A DNA stretch of 45,094 nucleotides from Nitrospirota bacterium (GCA_016208965.1 JACQXB010000006.1:122262-167355); one strand, 5' to 3'. Numbered from the stretch's first letter, positions 27,083-36,306 are shown. The notes: a model not told the origin generated them from the letters alone. Numbers and translations: made by a program.

Positions 27083-27520
27083 ATGACAAAAGAGGAACTT
27101 AAAGAACGTTGCAATAGTGAGTTTGAAAGCATAGACAGGATTGTGAATGAACTTTCTTTTCTTGTTTCCCATCAGAAATCAGAATACACGATTGTAGAAG
27201 TTGCAGCAATATCTGCTTTTGTTCTTAATGTATATACAGGTGTTGAGAATATATTAAAACAGATGCTTTTGTTTGACGGGCTTGATGTAAGTGATTCCCC
27301 TACATGGCATGAGAATGTCCTTAAAAAGTCAGCAGAAATAGGTATCTTGCCTCCGGACCTTTTACAAGCTCTGTCACGTTATCTCTCCTTCAGGACAATC
27401 TTTGTTTACTCATATATCTTTAACATTAAATGGGAAGAGTTGAAAGTTCTGGTGGACGCGATAAGGGATGTTATAGGGAGATTTAAGACAGAGGTGGGGG
27501 AGTATATTCAGACGATTTAG
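27083..27520 (+). CDS. Orphan HepT-like HEPN protein, motif degenerate
   Basis: 145-residue helical protein of the same HEPN subfamily as the gene at 5273: NVYTGVENILKQMLLFDGLD parallels DFYTGVEKIFRTITEELNG, TWHENVLKK parallels the WHKRLL region, and SFRTIFVYSYIF sits where FRHxxRHxY is expected. Both histidines are lost, so RNase activity is unlikely. No nucleotidyltransferase partner is adjacent. It is probably a decayed or repurposed toxin; the frame is nevertheless intact. Confidence 0.65.
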   Translation: MTKEELKERCNSEFESIDRIVNELSFLVSHQKSEYTIVEVAAISAFVLNVYTGVENILKQMLLFDGLDVSDSPTWHENVLKKSAEIGILPPDLLQALSRYLSFRTIFVYSYIFNIKWEELKVLVDAIRDVIGRFKTEVGEYIQTI

Positions 27521-27523
27521 TAA

Positions 27524-27671
27524 AACCTAAGTTAGACGATTCACCACAGAGCACAGAGATATAGGATTCAAGATACATGATGCAAGATGCAAGATAAAAA
27601 TATCGTGTATCATGTATCGTGTATTTAGTTTCTCTGTGTTCTGTGGTTTAAAAAATCGCTCAATTTAGGTA
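27524..27671. mobile_element. MITE-like element, copy 3
   Basis: 148-bp element: left end CCTAAGTTAGACGATT (diverged) and right end AATCGCTCAATTTAGGTA (consensus). The interior is a long imperfect hairpin: CCACAGAGCACAGAGA pairs with TCTCTGTGTTCTGTGG, and GATACATGAT with ATCATGTATC. Its right terminus runs into speB and supplies that gene's last codons and stop. Confidence 0.75.
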
Positions 27672-28580
27672 AAACTTAAAACTTAACAGCTTATAAATAA
27701 GTTTTGCTGCCAGAAAATCAGGCGCCTTGTTTTTAGACGGGCAAAGCTCAACAACATCAAACCCAACAATATTTTTGCTCCCTGATACAGCTCTTAATAA
27801 ATCAACTACATGATACCATGTAAGCCCGCCTGGCTCAGGCGTGCCTGTTGAAGGCATTATAGATGAATCAAATACATCAAGGTCTATTGTGACATAAACA
27901 TTATTTGAAAGTCTTCTTACAACCTCTTTAATCCATTTTTTTGATTTATAAATCTCCTCTGCATAAAAGATTTTCTGCCCCTTAATATTCTTAAGTTCAG
28001 AAGAATCCATACTTCTAATACCAACAGAAACAATATTTTCAGTCTTTAACTTTGAACTTTTAACTTTAAACTTTAAACTCTCCGTCACCCTCGCCATAAC
28101 ACAGGCATGGCTTAGCTTATCACCTTCGTAAGAGTCCCTCATGTCAGAATGGGCATCAAGATGGAGAATGCTTAAATCCTTAAAATATTCTGCATGTGCC
28201 TTTACAGTACCAAGGGAGACTGTATGCTCTCCACCTAAGACAACAACGAACTTTTTATCATTTAAAAAACTCTTAACCTTCTTGTAAGCCTTCTCAACCA
28301 TCTCTTTGGATTTCTTAGCAATAATACCATCTGCCGTATATATACCTTTCTTATAAATCTCAGAATTAGTCTCTATGTCATAGAGCTCCATATTTTTTGA
28401 GGCATTAATAATAGCGAGGGGTCCTTTGTCAGAGCCTTTAAGCCATGAACTTGTCTTGTCAAACAGAATTGGAAGGACTACTACTTTTGAATCCTTATAG
28501 CCCGAAAACTCCTGGGGCAAGCCGCCAAAATTATGAGGTAATTTGAGGTTCAAGCCCGAGGTACTCTCCAAATTAGTCAA
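27660..28580 (-). CDS. speB: Agmatinase (ureohydrolase)
   Basis: 306-residue arginase/agmatinase-fold enzyme with both manganese sites: the His in [22 protein letters not shown] (DAHxD) and [20 protein letters not shown] (DxDxxD). Converts agmatine to putrescine and urea. It overlaps pdaD by 8 bases, so the two make the arginine-decarboxylase route to putrescine. The final residues KFYLN and the TGA stop are encoded by the terminus of a MITE-like element, so the original C-terminus was probably slightly different. Confidence 0.93.
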   Translation of the reverse strand: MTNLESTSGLNLKLPHNFGGLPQEFSGYKDSKVVVLPILFDKTSSWLKGSDKGPLAIINASKNMELYDIETNSEIYKKGIYTADGIIAKKSKEMVEKAYKKVKSFLNDKKFVVVLGGEHTVSLGTVKAHAEYFKDLSILHLDAHSDMRDSYEGDKLSHACVMARVTESLKFKVKSSKLKTENIVSVGIRSMDSSELKNIKGQKIFYAEEIYKSKKWIKEVVRRLSNNVYVTIDLDVFDSSIMPSTGTPEPGGLTWYHVVDLLRAVSGSKNIVGFDVVELCPSKNKAPDFLAAKLIYKLLSFKFYLN

Positions 28581-29127
28581 ATAAGAGAACCGCAGCAGTT
28601 ATTGCGGTTGTCCATAATCCGTGTTTATTACCTTCAGCAGACTGGCATATATGACTGGTCTTAAAGATATACCCGCTTGCCTTATAAACCTGTTTTCTTT
28701 CGTCCCATGCCAAATTTGGGTCAAAAGAAATACCGAGTGTTGTAGCGAGCATTGTTGCAGCAAGGTCCTCTGCATAGTCACCTGCCTTTTTAGCTGTCTC
28801 GCCAAATGAATGATGCTCTGACAGATACCCGTAGGTATCATCGCCTTTAGGTACTGCCAGCCCTATTGCAGAAGATATAAGTCTGTTTGGTTCATTTGTC
28901 TGATTCTTTGCCATTACACAATAGGTTATCTGCCCTGCTTTTATAGCCTTTAGTCCTTTTCCCCTGCTTACTATCCTGCAGTTTGCAGGGAATATACTTG
29001 AGACATAAACAAGATTGCATTTTTCTATTCCTGCGTCTCTTAACGCAAGCTCAAAAGATGCAAGCTTATCCTTATGGATTCCAACTCCTTTTGTAAAGAA
29101 TACTTTTCTAGGTATCATACGCTCCAT
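28573..29127 (-). CDS. pdaD: Pyruvoyl-dependent arginine decarboxylase
   Basis: 184 residues. The self-cleavage site is [11 protein letters not shown]; in this family cleavage between the two serines turns the second into the pyruvoyl cofactor. Other family marks: [40 protein letters not shown], and the C-terminal [14 protein letters not shown]. Produces agmatine from arginine for the downstream agmatinase. The true start may be the second ATG (29118), which gives [11 protein letters not shown], the usual beginning, and has GGAG just ahead of it. Confidence 0.93.
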   Translation of the reverse strand: MERMIPRKVFFTKGVGIHKDKLASFELALRDAGIEKCNLVYVSSIFPANCRIVSRGKGLKAIKAGQITYCVMAKNQTNEPNRLISSAIGLAVPKGDDTYGYLSEHHSFGETAKKAGDYAEDLAATMLATTLGISFDPNLAWDERKQVYKASGYIFKTSHICQSAEGNKHGLWTTAITAAVLLFD

Positions 29128-29152
29128 CGTATAGCGATAAGCTAATAAGCGA

Positions 29153-29188
29153 TAAGCTAATAGCTAATAGCTATTAGCTATTAGCTTA
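29153..29188. repeat. Perfect 36-bp palindrome upstream of pdaD
   Basis: TAAGCTAATAGCTAATAG (29153-29170) is followed immediately by its exact reverse complement (29171-29188). It is built from AGCTAAT words and lies 26 bases before the pdaD start on the minus strand, within the 5' untranslated region or promoter. Could be an operator or a cruciform/hairpin; simple-sequence origin is also possible. Confidence 0.7.
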
Positions 29189-29277
29189 CAGCTATCTCCT
29201 TTGTTAAAATTATTGGCTGAAATATACAAGAATTCATTCTATTTTTTCAAGTAATATTTTCGCCTGCTATTAATTTC

Positions 29278-29610
29278 TATCTAAATTGAGCGATTTTTTA
29301 ACCACTCCACGACTCATAGAGTGGTGAATCGCCTTGTTCCAAAAACAAGACTTTTTATTCTAAAAATTTTATGCCTATGTTGAGCGATTTACATTTATAC
29401 ATAGCAGGTATAGATGACAGAAAAGGCTTTGTTGCAACACCTTTAGACATGCCATACTGCAAGCCCTGATTCCACTTATCAAATGTGTTTTAAGGCTAAA
29501 AAGATTTGCAGTATGGCATAAGATAATTTTATGTTGCAGTTCAAAACCTTTGATGGCATTTATGTCTGCTATAATGTGCATAAGAATACCCGAATCGCTC
29601 AATTTAGATT
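29278..29610. mobile_element. MITE-like element(s), copy 4, nested
   Basis: Left end TATCTAAATTGAGCGATT and right end AATCGCTCAATTTAGATT (consensus termini with one change each). A second internal left-type end, CCTATGTTGAGCGATTT, lies at 29374-29390, so this looks like a complete element of about 240 bp inserted next to a one-ended fragment. The interior has a perfect 14-bp inverted repeat ATGCCATACTGCAA (29449-29462) / 29506-29519. A 75-codon minus-strand frame inside is probably not a gene. Confidence 0.65.
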
Positions 29611-29621
29611 ATAATTTTATT

Positions 29622-29840
29622 ATGAGGCGTAGGCTCTATCTAAAGGTGGGAGACAGAGTAGCACACCTTCGTTACTCCGAATGGGGCGCTGGTGAGGTTA
29701 TTGAAGAGAAACATTCATTCCTTGTAGGTGGATTTTGCTTTGTTAGGGTACTCTTTGAGGATGGCAATGAAAGGTCATTTATCAATGATATAGATGATGA
29801 GAATTGCTGTTATTATTCGGGGATAAGGATACTTTACTAA
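29622..29840 (+). CDS. DUF3553/CarD-Tudor-like small protein
   Basis: 72 residues from the ATG at 29622 (a longer upstream reading would run through the repeat element and is unlikely). The core YLKVGDRVAHLRYSEWGAGE is the start of a small beta-barrel like DUF3553 and CarD/Tudor domains, ending with the VRVLFEDGNERSF strand. Such proteins may bind nucleic acid or RNA polymerase, but no function is established for this type. Solitary gene. Confidence 0.65.
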   Translation: MRRRLYLKVGDRVAHLRYSEWGAGEVIEEKHSFLVGGFCFVRVLFEDGNERSFINDIDDENCCYYSGIRILY

Positions 29841-29975
29841 TAAATTCCAAATCTCAAATACCAGAAGTAAAATATCCTTCACTTGATAGAACAAGTGGCA
29901 GAATGAATATGTAAGTCTTAACTCCTGAGATGGGAAATACCATTTCTAAAAAATCCATATATTATCCACCTTAAT

Positions 29976-30269
29976 TTATCCGCAGCAGGAAGACCTTTGC
30001 ATCCCTGTTATCGCAAATCCATTTTCGTCAGAATAATTTATAGTTGCATTTGAAAGCATCTTATTTGCTTCTTTTTCAAGAAAAATCTCCAACCCGTCTT
30101 TTTGAATATTTATATCACTATTCTCAGGCTTATTGGCTATGGACATAGCTAAGGATGGACCACAACAGCCGCCATCTGCTGCGAATATCCTGACACCATG
30201 CCCCTCGGCATTTGAATCCGAGAGTAATTTCTTGAATTGCTTTACTGCAGAATCAGTTACATCTAACAT
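29976..30269 (-). CDS. HesB/IscA-like protein, cysteine-rich variant
   Basis: 97 residues of the A-type carrier fold (LDVTDSAVKQFKKLL...LEIFLEKEANKML...INY). The cysteine pattern differs from IscA: GGCCGPSLAM near residue 34 and a terminal SSCCG. This variant, known as HesB-like and a selenoprotein in some anaerobes, has cysteines at all those positions here. It follows the ACR3-like transporter with a 7-base overlap, so they are cotranslated. Metal or metalloid binding is a reasonable inference; the role is unproven. Confidence 0.75.
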   Translation of the reverse strand: MLDVTDSAVKQFKKLLSDSNAEGHGVRIFAADGGCCGPSLAMSIANKPENSDINIQKDGLEIFLEKEANKMLSNATINYSDENGFAITGMQRSSCCG

Positions 30270-31351
30270 TTGTAAAAACCCCCTTGATTATTTTTAGCCA
30301 AGCTCAACTCTTTGAACAGCTTCTGTTCCGTGCTTTTTGCGAACCAGACGAGGGCAAGCATTACCGGTACTTCAATTAATGGACCGATTACCGTAGCAAG
30401 TGCAACAGTCGGATTAAAGGCGGTAATTGCTATGGCAATAGCTATCTCAAAATCCCTTCCTGTGGCATTAAACCCTACTGCTACTGCATCCTTATAGTTC
30501 AGTCTTAGTTTCCACCCCGTCAGATATACAACCACAAACATAACCCAGAAAAACAACGTCATGGGCATTGCCATCTGGACTATTAAGAACGGCCTTTCAA
30601 GAATTAAGTCCCCTTTCAATGCAAACATTACAACAAGTGTAAAAAGCAGTCCGATAATAGACATGGTATCAAGATAAAATTTGAGTTTATGAAACCATTC
30701 CTCGCCAAACCTTTTTACTCCAAGAAACCTTGTAAGTATCCCTGCTACAAGAGGCGCTCCAAGGTAAAGAAGCACACTTTCGCCAACCACCCATACATCA
30801 AATTGAATAGTGCCCAAAAGAAGCTTTGCGTAAACAGGTATAAGCATCATCTGTATTATTGAATTGACAGCTACGAGGATTATAGCAAGAGGGCCATTGC
30901 CTGCTGAAAGATATGTGAATACTATCACCATTGCTATACATGGAGCCATACCATAAAGCACAAGACCGGTATATAAATCGGGCTCGCTGCTTAAAAAAAT
31001 CTTTGCAAGAAGAAGCATAAAGAAAGGGGCAATTGCGTAATTAAAGAATATAACGATAAGCAGTTGTTTTGGTGAGCGAGCTGCCTGCCCCATGTCCTCA
31101 AATTTTATATTTGCCATTGCAGGATAGATCATCATGAAGAGACCGAGCACAATGCCCAGAACGAGGATGTTTGGAAGACTGAATTCATACGTCCCGCGAA
31201 AAATAGACTTGATTGCATCAATTGGCGGAGTCAATTGAAAATTAGAAATCCCATAAAACTTGCCGATTGCAATACCAATAACCATACTAACAATCACAAA
31301 CACCGGCAGAAGTCTAAAGTTGTGCAGTCTTTCAATCATCCTTTTTAACAT
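30263..31351 (-). CDS. ACR3-like arsenite/bile-acid-type transporter
   Basis: 362 residues with about ten membrane helices of the BART superfamily. ACR3-like marks: MMIYPAMANIKFEDM after helix 2, GMAPCIAMVIVFTYLSAGNG with the conserved helix-4 cysteine, and VGFNATGRDFEIAIAIAITA. The classical ACR3 form after the Cys is VWNxLA; VFTYLS here marks a divergent subgroup. Likely arsenite or related oxyanion efflux across the inner membrane. No ArsR, ArsC or ArsM gene is adjacent, so substrate is uncertain. Confidence 0.8.
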   Translation of the reverse strand: MLKRMIERLHNFRLLPVFVIVSMVIGIAIGKFYGISNFQLTPPIDAIKSIFRGTYEFSLPNILVLGIVLGLFMMIYPAMANIKFEDMGQAARSPKQLLIVIFFNYAIAPFFMLLLAKIFLSSEPDLYTGLVLYGMAPCIAMVIVFTYLSAGNGPLAIILVAVNSIIQMMLIPVYAKLLLGTIQFDVWVVGESVLLYLGAPLVAGILTRFLGVKRFGEEWFHKLKFYLDTMSIIGLLFTLVVMFALKGDLILERPFLIVQMAMPMTLFFWVMFVVVYLTGWKLRLNYKDAVAVGFNATGRDFEIAIAIAITAFNPTVALATVIGPLIEVPVMLALVWFAKSTEQKLFKELSLAKNNQGGFYKC

Positions 31352-31431
31352 TTCCTTCCCTTTCTAATTCCCCCTGATATTGAAACTAATCTGCCTTCCC
31401 TTTTAATTGGGATTTGGGAGGCATAAAACTA

Positions 31432-31462
31432 TTGACAAGAAGAACATATTTTATAGTAACAT
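31432..31462 (+). promoter_or_regulatory. Putative promoter of ilvE
   Basis: TTGACA at 31432-31437 is a perfect -35 box; TAGTAA (16-nt spacing) or TAACAT (19-nt spacing) could serve as -10. It lies in the gap between two divergent genes and points at ilvE, which has an AAGGGTG ribosome site. Confidence 0.4.
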
Positions 31463-31501
31463 AAACTACATAGCGCAAAGCAGAAGGGTGCGGAAAATAC
31501 A

Positions 31502-32416
31502 ATGATTAAAAAATCTAAGAAAATATGGATGGATGGAAAGTTTGTTGATTGGGCTCAGGCAAATGTCCATATCCTGACCCATACACTTCACTATGGTCTT
31601 GGGGTTTTTGAAGGCATTAGATGTTATAAGACACGGAAAGGCTCAGCCATATTTAGATTAAAAGAGCATGTTGACAGGCTCTTTAGCTCATGCCACATAA
31701 TGCAGATTAAGCCTGAATACACCCCAAAGGAAATCACTAAGGCAATCATAGATTCCGTGAGGGTAAACGGACTTGAAGAATGTTACATCAGGCCGCTTAT
31801 TTATATCGGCTACGGCGTGATGGGCATCTACCCAAAGAGCAACCCAATAAGGGTTGCAATAGCTGTATGGCCGTGGGGCGCATACCTTGGAGAAGACGGT
31901 ATTAAAAAAGGAATAAGATTAAAGACATCTTCTTTTACAAGACATCATGTAAATGTGAGCATGACAAAGAGCAAAACATGTGGCCAGTATGTCAATTCCA
32001 TACTCGCAAAGAAAGAGGCTATCTCTGTCGGATATGACGAGGCATTGCTCCTTGATACTCAAGGCTATGTGTCAGAAGGAAGCGGCGAGAATATATTTAT
32101 TGTAAGAAACGGCGCGATTAAAACACCTCCGCTTAACTCAATCCTTGAAGGCATTACAAGAAACAGCATAATAGAGATGGCGCAAAAACTGAAAATTCCT
32201 GTAAAGGAGATGAGCTTTACAAGAGACGAGCTTTACGCAGCAGATGAGACCTTCTTAACCGGCACAGCAGCAGAGATAACACCTGTAAGAGAGGTGGATG
32301 GAAGGATTATCAGTAAAGGCAAACCCGGCCCTGTAACCAAAAAGCTGCAAGACCTGTTCTTTAAAATAGTGAAGGGTGAGGATAAAACCTATAATTCCTG
32401 GCTTACCTATACTTAG
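31502..32416 (+). CDS. ilvE: Branched-chain amino acid aminotransferase
   Basis: 304-residue fold-type IV PLP enzyme. Motifs: [36 protein letters not shown], the active-site Lys in [38 protein letters not shown], and [17 protein letters not shown]. Length and order are those of standard bacterial IlvE, which makes and breaks down Leu, Ile and Val with glutamate/2-oxoglutarate. Stand-alone, divergent from the transporter pair. Confidence 0.95.
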   Translation: MIKKSKKIWMDGKFVDWAQANVHILTHTLHYGLGVFEGIRCYKTRKGSAIFRLKEHVDRLFSSCHIMQIKPEYTPKEITKAIIDSVRVNGLEECYIRPLIYIGYGVMGIYPKSNPIRVAIAVWPWGAYLGEDGIKKGIRLKTSSFTRHHVNVSMTKSKTCGQYVNSILAKKEAISVGYDEALLLDTQGYVSEGSGENIFIVRNGAIKTPPLNSILEGITRNSIIEMAQKLKIPVKEMSFTRDELYAADETFLTGTAAEITPVREVDGRIISKGKPGPVTKKLQDLFFKIVKGEDKTYNSWLTYT

Positions 32417-32554
32417 ATAGGTACTTTTCTTCACTTGTATCGCTATGCTAAAGCCCCTAATATGTTAAAAGAAGTTAAATCAGATAGTTACCATCTTCTT
32501 CATCCAAAGATGACTTTTTCCCTGCTATAAAATGTGTCCAAAATGTAAGATAAA

Positions 32555-34855
32555 ATGAGCCATTTGAACAACCTTAAATCCGCATTCAAAATATTAAGTA
32601 AAAGGCTGCATGACTATGAAGACCGTCCTCAGCAGTTTAAGATGGCGAAAGAGGTCTTTGCCTGCCTGAAAGACAAACAGAGATTGATAGTGGAGGCAGG
32701 GACAGGGGTTGGAAAGTCGTTTGCCTATCTTATTCCAGTAATACTTTCTGGTAAAAAGACCATTGTATCAACAGCCTCTATAGCCCTTCAGGAACAACTC
32801 GCAAAAAAAGACCTTGTATTTCTGCAGAATACCCTGCCGCAAAAATTTTCCTTTGCAATTCTTAAAGGGAAAAACAATTATCTTTGTCTGAAACGTGAGC
32901 GTGAATTTGTACCGCTGCTTAGCGGAGAATACAGGAGTTTCACAAAGTGGGTGCAGGAAACTAAGACAGGTGATAAGGACGAAATTCCCTTTATCCCTGA
33001 TTTCTGGAGCAGACTCTGCGGTGATTCGGATGATTGCAACGTAAATCAATGCCCATTTTACAATGATTGTTTCTACTACAGGCATTACAAGAGCCTTTAC
33101 AAAAAGGATATCCTTGTTATCAACCATCATGTCCTCATGCTCGATGTGCTTTCAGGATTTAATTTCCTGCCCTTTCACAATCAATTGATAATTGATGAGG
33201 CGCATCAGATAGAGAATGTCATATCCAGTGTCTTCGGCAACGTGCTGACTCATTCGCGCTTGTTGTGGCTGCTTTACCGTTTGAAAGGTTTGAAGATAGC
33301 GGTGGATCATATCTTTGAGCCGGTGGAGAATTTTTTCAAAATCCCCCCTTACCCCCCTTTTTCAAAGGGGGGTAGTGTAAATTCCCAGAAGATAGACATG
33401 CTGTCCAAGACCGTTTCCCATGTACCCAATGCTGTTATTGAGGATTTGAAGAATCTGAAATCGCAGCTTGCATTAGATAAAGTAATCCACAGACTGGAAG
33501 GTCAAAGAGAATCTGCTGATGACGATCAGATAGAGGACAGAATTACTACGACAATAAATTACATTAATTCACTTGAGGGCGTAATTGACGATTTTATTGA
33601 ACAGGCGGATAAGGATAAGGTTTATTACATTGCAGGTAATAAGAAAGGCATTGAACTCAAAAGCAATCTTGTAGAAGTGCAGACGCATTTTAATGGATTG
33701 TGCGGCGGTTATGAGAGCGTGATTATGACCTCTGCTACTTTGACCGCGGGCGGAAATTTCGGATTCATCAAAGAACGTCTCGGCGCTACGGATTTCAAGG
33801 AAATGGATGTTGGTTCTCCGTTTGATTACAAAAGGCAGGCTCAGCTTTATCTCGATAAAGAACTTCCACCGCCTAACAGGGAAAATAATGCATCCTTTCA
33901 GCGGAAAAGCCTTGAAGTGATTGAAGGGCTAATCGCTGCATCAAAAGGAAGGGCGCTGGTGCTTTTTACTTCATACAATCATCTTCGTTATGCAGCGGAA
34001 AATATCAATATTACTTATCCATCTAAATCGCAAGGCAACATGCCTCCGTCAAGACTCATTCAATGGTTCAAAAAGACCGACAACGCCGTGCTGCTCGCTA
34101 CTGCCACATTCTGGCAGGGGATTGATATAAAGGGTGAAAAACTGAGCCTTGTGATTATCGTAAAAATGCCGTTCGGTTCGCCGGGAGACCCTGTATATGA
34201 TGAAAGGTGTAGAAGACTTGGAGAACGTTGGTTCAGCGACCTTGCACTTCCTTCTGCAATACTTATGTTAAAACAGGGCTTTGGCAGGCTTATAAGGAGT
34301 ACTGACGATTACGGCGTTATTGCTATACTTGATTCAAGGCTTGTCAGCAGCTCATACGGCAGAACAATTGTATCCTCGCTGCCTGAGATGGATATTGTGC
34401 ATGATGTTGATGATATTAAAATTTTTTTTGATTGCATACCTCAATCAGCATTCACCGAAGATAAGCAGGATGATATTGTTTCTTTTGGACACTGTGATAA
34501 TACTGGGAAAAGTGATAACATCTCAAAGATAGTTGCCCTCGGCGAATCAGAAGACCCTTCGGTAATACCTCAACTGATAGATTACACAAAAAGCAAAAAT
34601 GGGAATGATCGGAGATTAGCCGCCTCCGCTCTGGGGAAACTTTCGCGGTTTAAACCTCAGATATGCGAAGCAGTAGAATCTCTGGAATCATTACTTAAAG
34701 ATGAAAAACCTCAGGTCAGACAATACGCCCTCAAAGCCATTAGCAAAATCGGAACAATAGATCAAAACAAAATCAAGTCAATAATGGAGAATCTCTATGA
34801 GAAGGAGTATAATGTATCACTTGTAAGGAGGTTAATCAGAAGGGCTAAGAAATAA
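32555..34855 (+). CDS. DinG/XPD-family helicase with C-terminal HEAT-like repeats
   Basis: 766 residues. Superfamily 2 helicase: Walker A EAGTGVGKS (48-55), four-cysteine Fe-S candidates (YLCLKRE about 112 and the CGDSDDCNVNQCPFYNDC cluster about 155-173), DEAH box IIDEAHQ, MTSATL, and LLATATFWQGIDIKGE plus QGFGRLIRS in the second RecA domain. After about residue 640 come two HEAT-like repeats (SEDPSVIPQLIDYTK..., RRLAASALGKL, RQYALKAISKIG). A palindromic repeat encodes IPPYPPFSKGG at about 262-273. Probable 5'-3' DNA helicase in repair. Confidence 0.88.
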   Translation: MSHLNNLKSAFKILSKRLHDYEDRPQQFKMAKEVFACLKDKQRLIVEAGTGVGKSFAYLIPVILSGKKTIVSTASIALQEQLAKKDLVFLQNTLPQKFSFAILKGKNNYLCLKREREFVPLLSGEYRSFTKWVQETKTGDKDEIPFIPDFWSRLCGDSDDCNVNQCPFYNDCFYYRHYKSLYKKDILVINHHVLMLDVLSGFNFLPFHNQLIIDEAHQIENVISSVFGNVLTHSRLLWLLYRLKGLKIAVDHIFEPVENFFKIPPYPPFSKGGSVNSQKIDMLSKTVSHVPNAVIEDLKNLKSQLALDKVIHRLEGQRESADDDQIEDRITTTINYINSLEGVIDDFIEQADKDKVYYIAGNKKGIELKSNLVEVQTHFNGLCGGYESVIMTSATLTAGGNFGFIKERLGATDFKEMDVGSPFDYKRQAQLYLDKELPPPNRENNASFQRKSLEVIEGLIAASKGRALVLFTSYNHLRYAAENINITYPSKSQGNMPPSRLIQWFKKTDNAVLLATATFWQGIDIKGEKLSLVIIVKMPFGSPGDPVYDERCRRLGERWFSDLALPSAILMLKQGFGRLIRSTDDYGVIAILDSRLVSSSYGRTIVSSLPEMDIVHDVDDIKIFFDCIPQSAFTEDKQDDIVSFGHCDNTGKSDNISKIVALGESEDPSVIPQLIDYTKSKNGNDRRLAASALGKLSRFKPQICEAVESLESLLKDEKPQVRQYALKAISKIGTIDQNKIKSIMENLYEKEYNVSLVRRLIRRAKK
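33339..33375. repeat. C-rich/G-rich palindrome in frame in the helicase gene
   Basis: AATCCCCCCTTACCCCCC followed by a TTTTTCAAAGGGGGGTAG arm, an inverted repeat read in frame as KIPPYPPFSKGG. It falls in a region between the helicase DEAH box and the next motifs where homologues vary in length. Confidence 0.85.
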
Positions 34856-35025
34856 GGCAGTTGTGTGGTGATAAAGATAGAAATATGATAGATTTTAGGA
34901 TAGGTGGCATTATCTGCCTCAAAAGATTTTCCGCTTCGGCGGATTCGCCTGAGGCTGAAGAGGATGGCAATTAGTCAGTAGAATAGAAGGTAATACCAGT
35001 CTACGACTCGTAGAGAGGTGATTAA

Positions 35026-36306
35026 ATGACGACAACGATAGTTTTTATTATTCTTGGTTTAGTAATCGTCGGGATTATTGCGTGGCTTATTGCATCAGCT
35101 TGGGCAAAAAGTACTGAGGCGGTGAATAACGAGCTCAGACAGCAGATAGCAGATAAAGATGCTGAGTTAATTAAAACCCGCAGTGAACTTATAGATGAAA
35201 AACAAACAAGGGCATCTCTTGATGCAAAATATCAGGAGGCAGAGAAAAACCTTAAGACAATGGAAGGATGGGTTTTAGACAAGCTTGGCACTATTTCTTT
35301 AGACGCCCTTACAAAAAATTCCAAAGAGTTCTTGAGGCTTGCAGAAGAAAAACTTAAATCGCAAACTAACGAAGGGAAACAAGAACTTGAAAAGAAAAAA
35401 GAGCTTATAGACCAGAGCGTTGAGACGATAGAAAAGACCCTTGCAGAGATGCGCAAAAAACTGGATGATGTAGAGAAGGGCAGCATTAAAGTCTTCTCCC
35501 TTGTTGAACATCACGCCGACATAACATCAAAACTTAAAGATACAACAGAACATCTTAAAAATGCCCTTGCAAGTTCTAAGAAGAGAGGTGAATGGGGTGA
35601 GCGCATGGCAGAGGATATTCTGAGGTTGGTAGGGCTTGTGGAGGGGATAAACTACATCAAGCAGAAAACTTTAGAAAGTTCATCAGGCAGGCCTGACTAT
35701 ACATTTTTCTTGCCCAATAACTTGAAAATAAATATGGATGTTAAGTTTCCTCTTGAGAATTATCAGCACTATCTTGATGCACAGACTGAGTATGATAAGA
35801 AAAGATTTAAGGATGAACTGCTTAAAAATACGAGGGTAATGATCAAACAGGTGACAAACCGGGCATATATAGATACAACAGAAAATACGGTTGACTATGT
35901 CATTGTGTTTATTCCCAATGAACAGGTTTACAGTTTTGTAAACGAGGCTGCCCCGGCAATAATGGATGAGGCTCTGAAACAAAAGGTTATTTTATGTTCG
36001 CCTTTTACGCTTTATGCGGTGCTTGCTGTAATTAGGCAGGCGGTTGAAAACTTTAATCTTGAAAAGACTGCTTCCGAGATACTTAGACTGCTCAGTGATT
36101 TCTCCAAACAATGGAATTTGTACAAAGACAAGTTCAGGGTTATGGGCGAAAGACTTGATGATGCAAAAAAAGAGTATGACAATCTTATTACAACAAGAAG
36201 CAATATGCTTGAGAGACCGTTAAGGAAGATAGATGATTTAAGAAAGCAGGAAGCCATCGTTTTTGACGAAAATGCAGATATAGATAAACCATCGCTGCTT
36301 GGATGA
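35026..36306 (+). CDS. rmuC: DNA recombination protein RmuC
   Basis: 426 residues. One N-terminal membrane helix (TIVFIILGLVIVGIIAWLIA), a long coiled coil (about 30-190), then the PD-(D/E)XK-like RmuC domain: GEWGERMAEDILRLVGLVEG, SGRPDYTFFLPNN, KINMDVKFPLENY and VIVFIPNEQVYSF. RmuC limits inversions and helps process stalled forks; biochemical action is unclear. Stand-alone; the preceding 170-base gap holds only a small hairpin (CTTCCGC/ GCTGAAG region). Confidence 0.94.
   Translation: MTTTIVFIILGLVIVGIIAWLIASAWAKSTEAVNNELRQQIADKDAELIKTRSELIDEKQTRASLDAKYQEAEKNLKTMEGWVLDKLGTISLDALTKNSKEFLRLAEEKLKSQTNEGKQELEKKKELIDQSVETIEKTLAEMRKKLDDVEKGSIKVFSLVEHHADITSKLKDTTEHLKNALASSKKRGEWGERMAEDILRLVGLVEGINYIKQKTLESSSGRPDYTFFLPNNLKINMDVKFPLENYQHYLDAQTEYDKKRFKDELLKNTRVMIKQVTNRAYIDTTENTVDYVIVFIPNEQVYSFVNEAAPAIMDEALKQKVILCSPFTLYAVLAVIRQAVENFNLEKTASEILRLLSDFSKQWNLYKDKFRVMGERLDDAKKEYDNLITTRSNMLERPLRKIDDLRKQEAIVFDENADIDKPSLLG

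Noticed and set aside
29375-29602. 75-codon minus-strand frame as a transposase fragment
   Set aside because: It lies wholly within the MITE-like element and across its internal inverted repeat, has no recognisable motif or ribosome site, and is best explained as chance.
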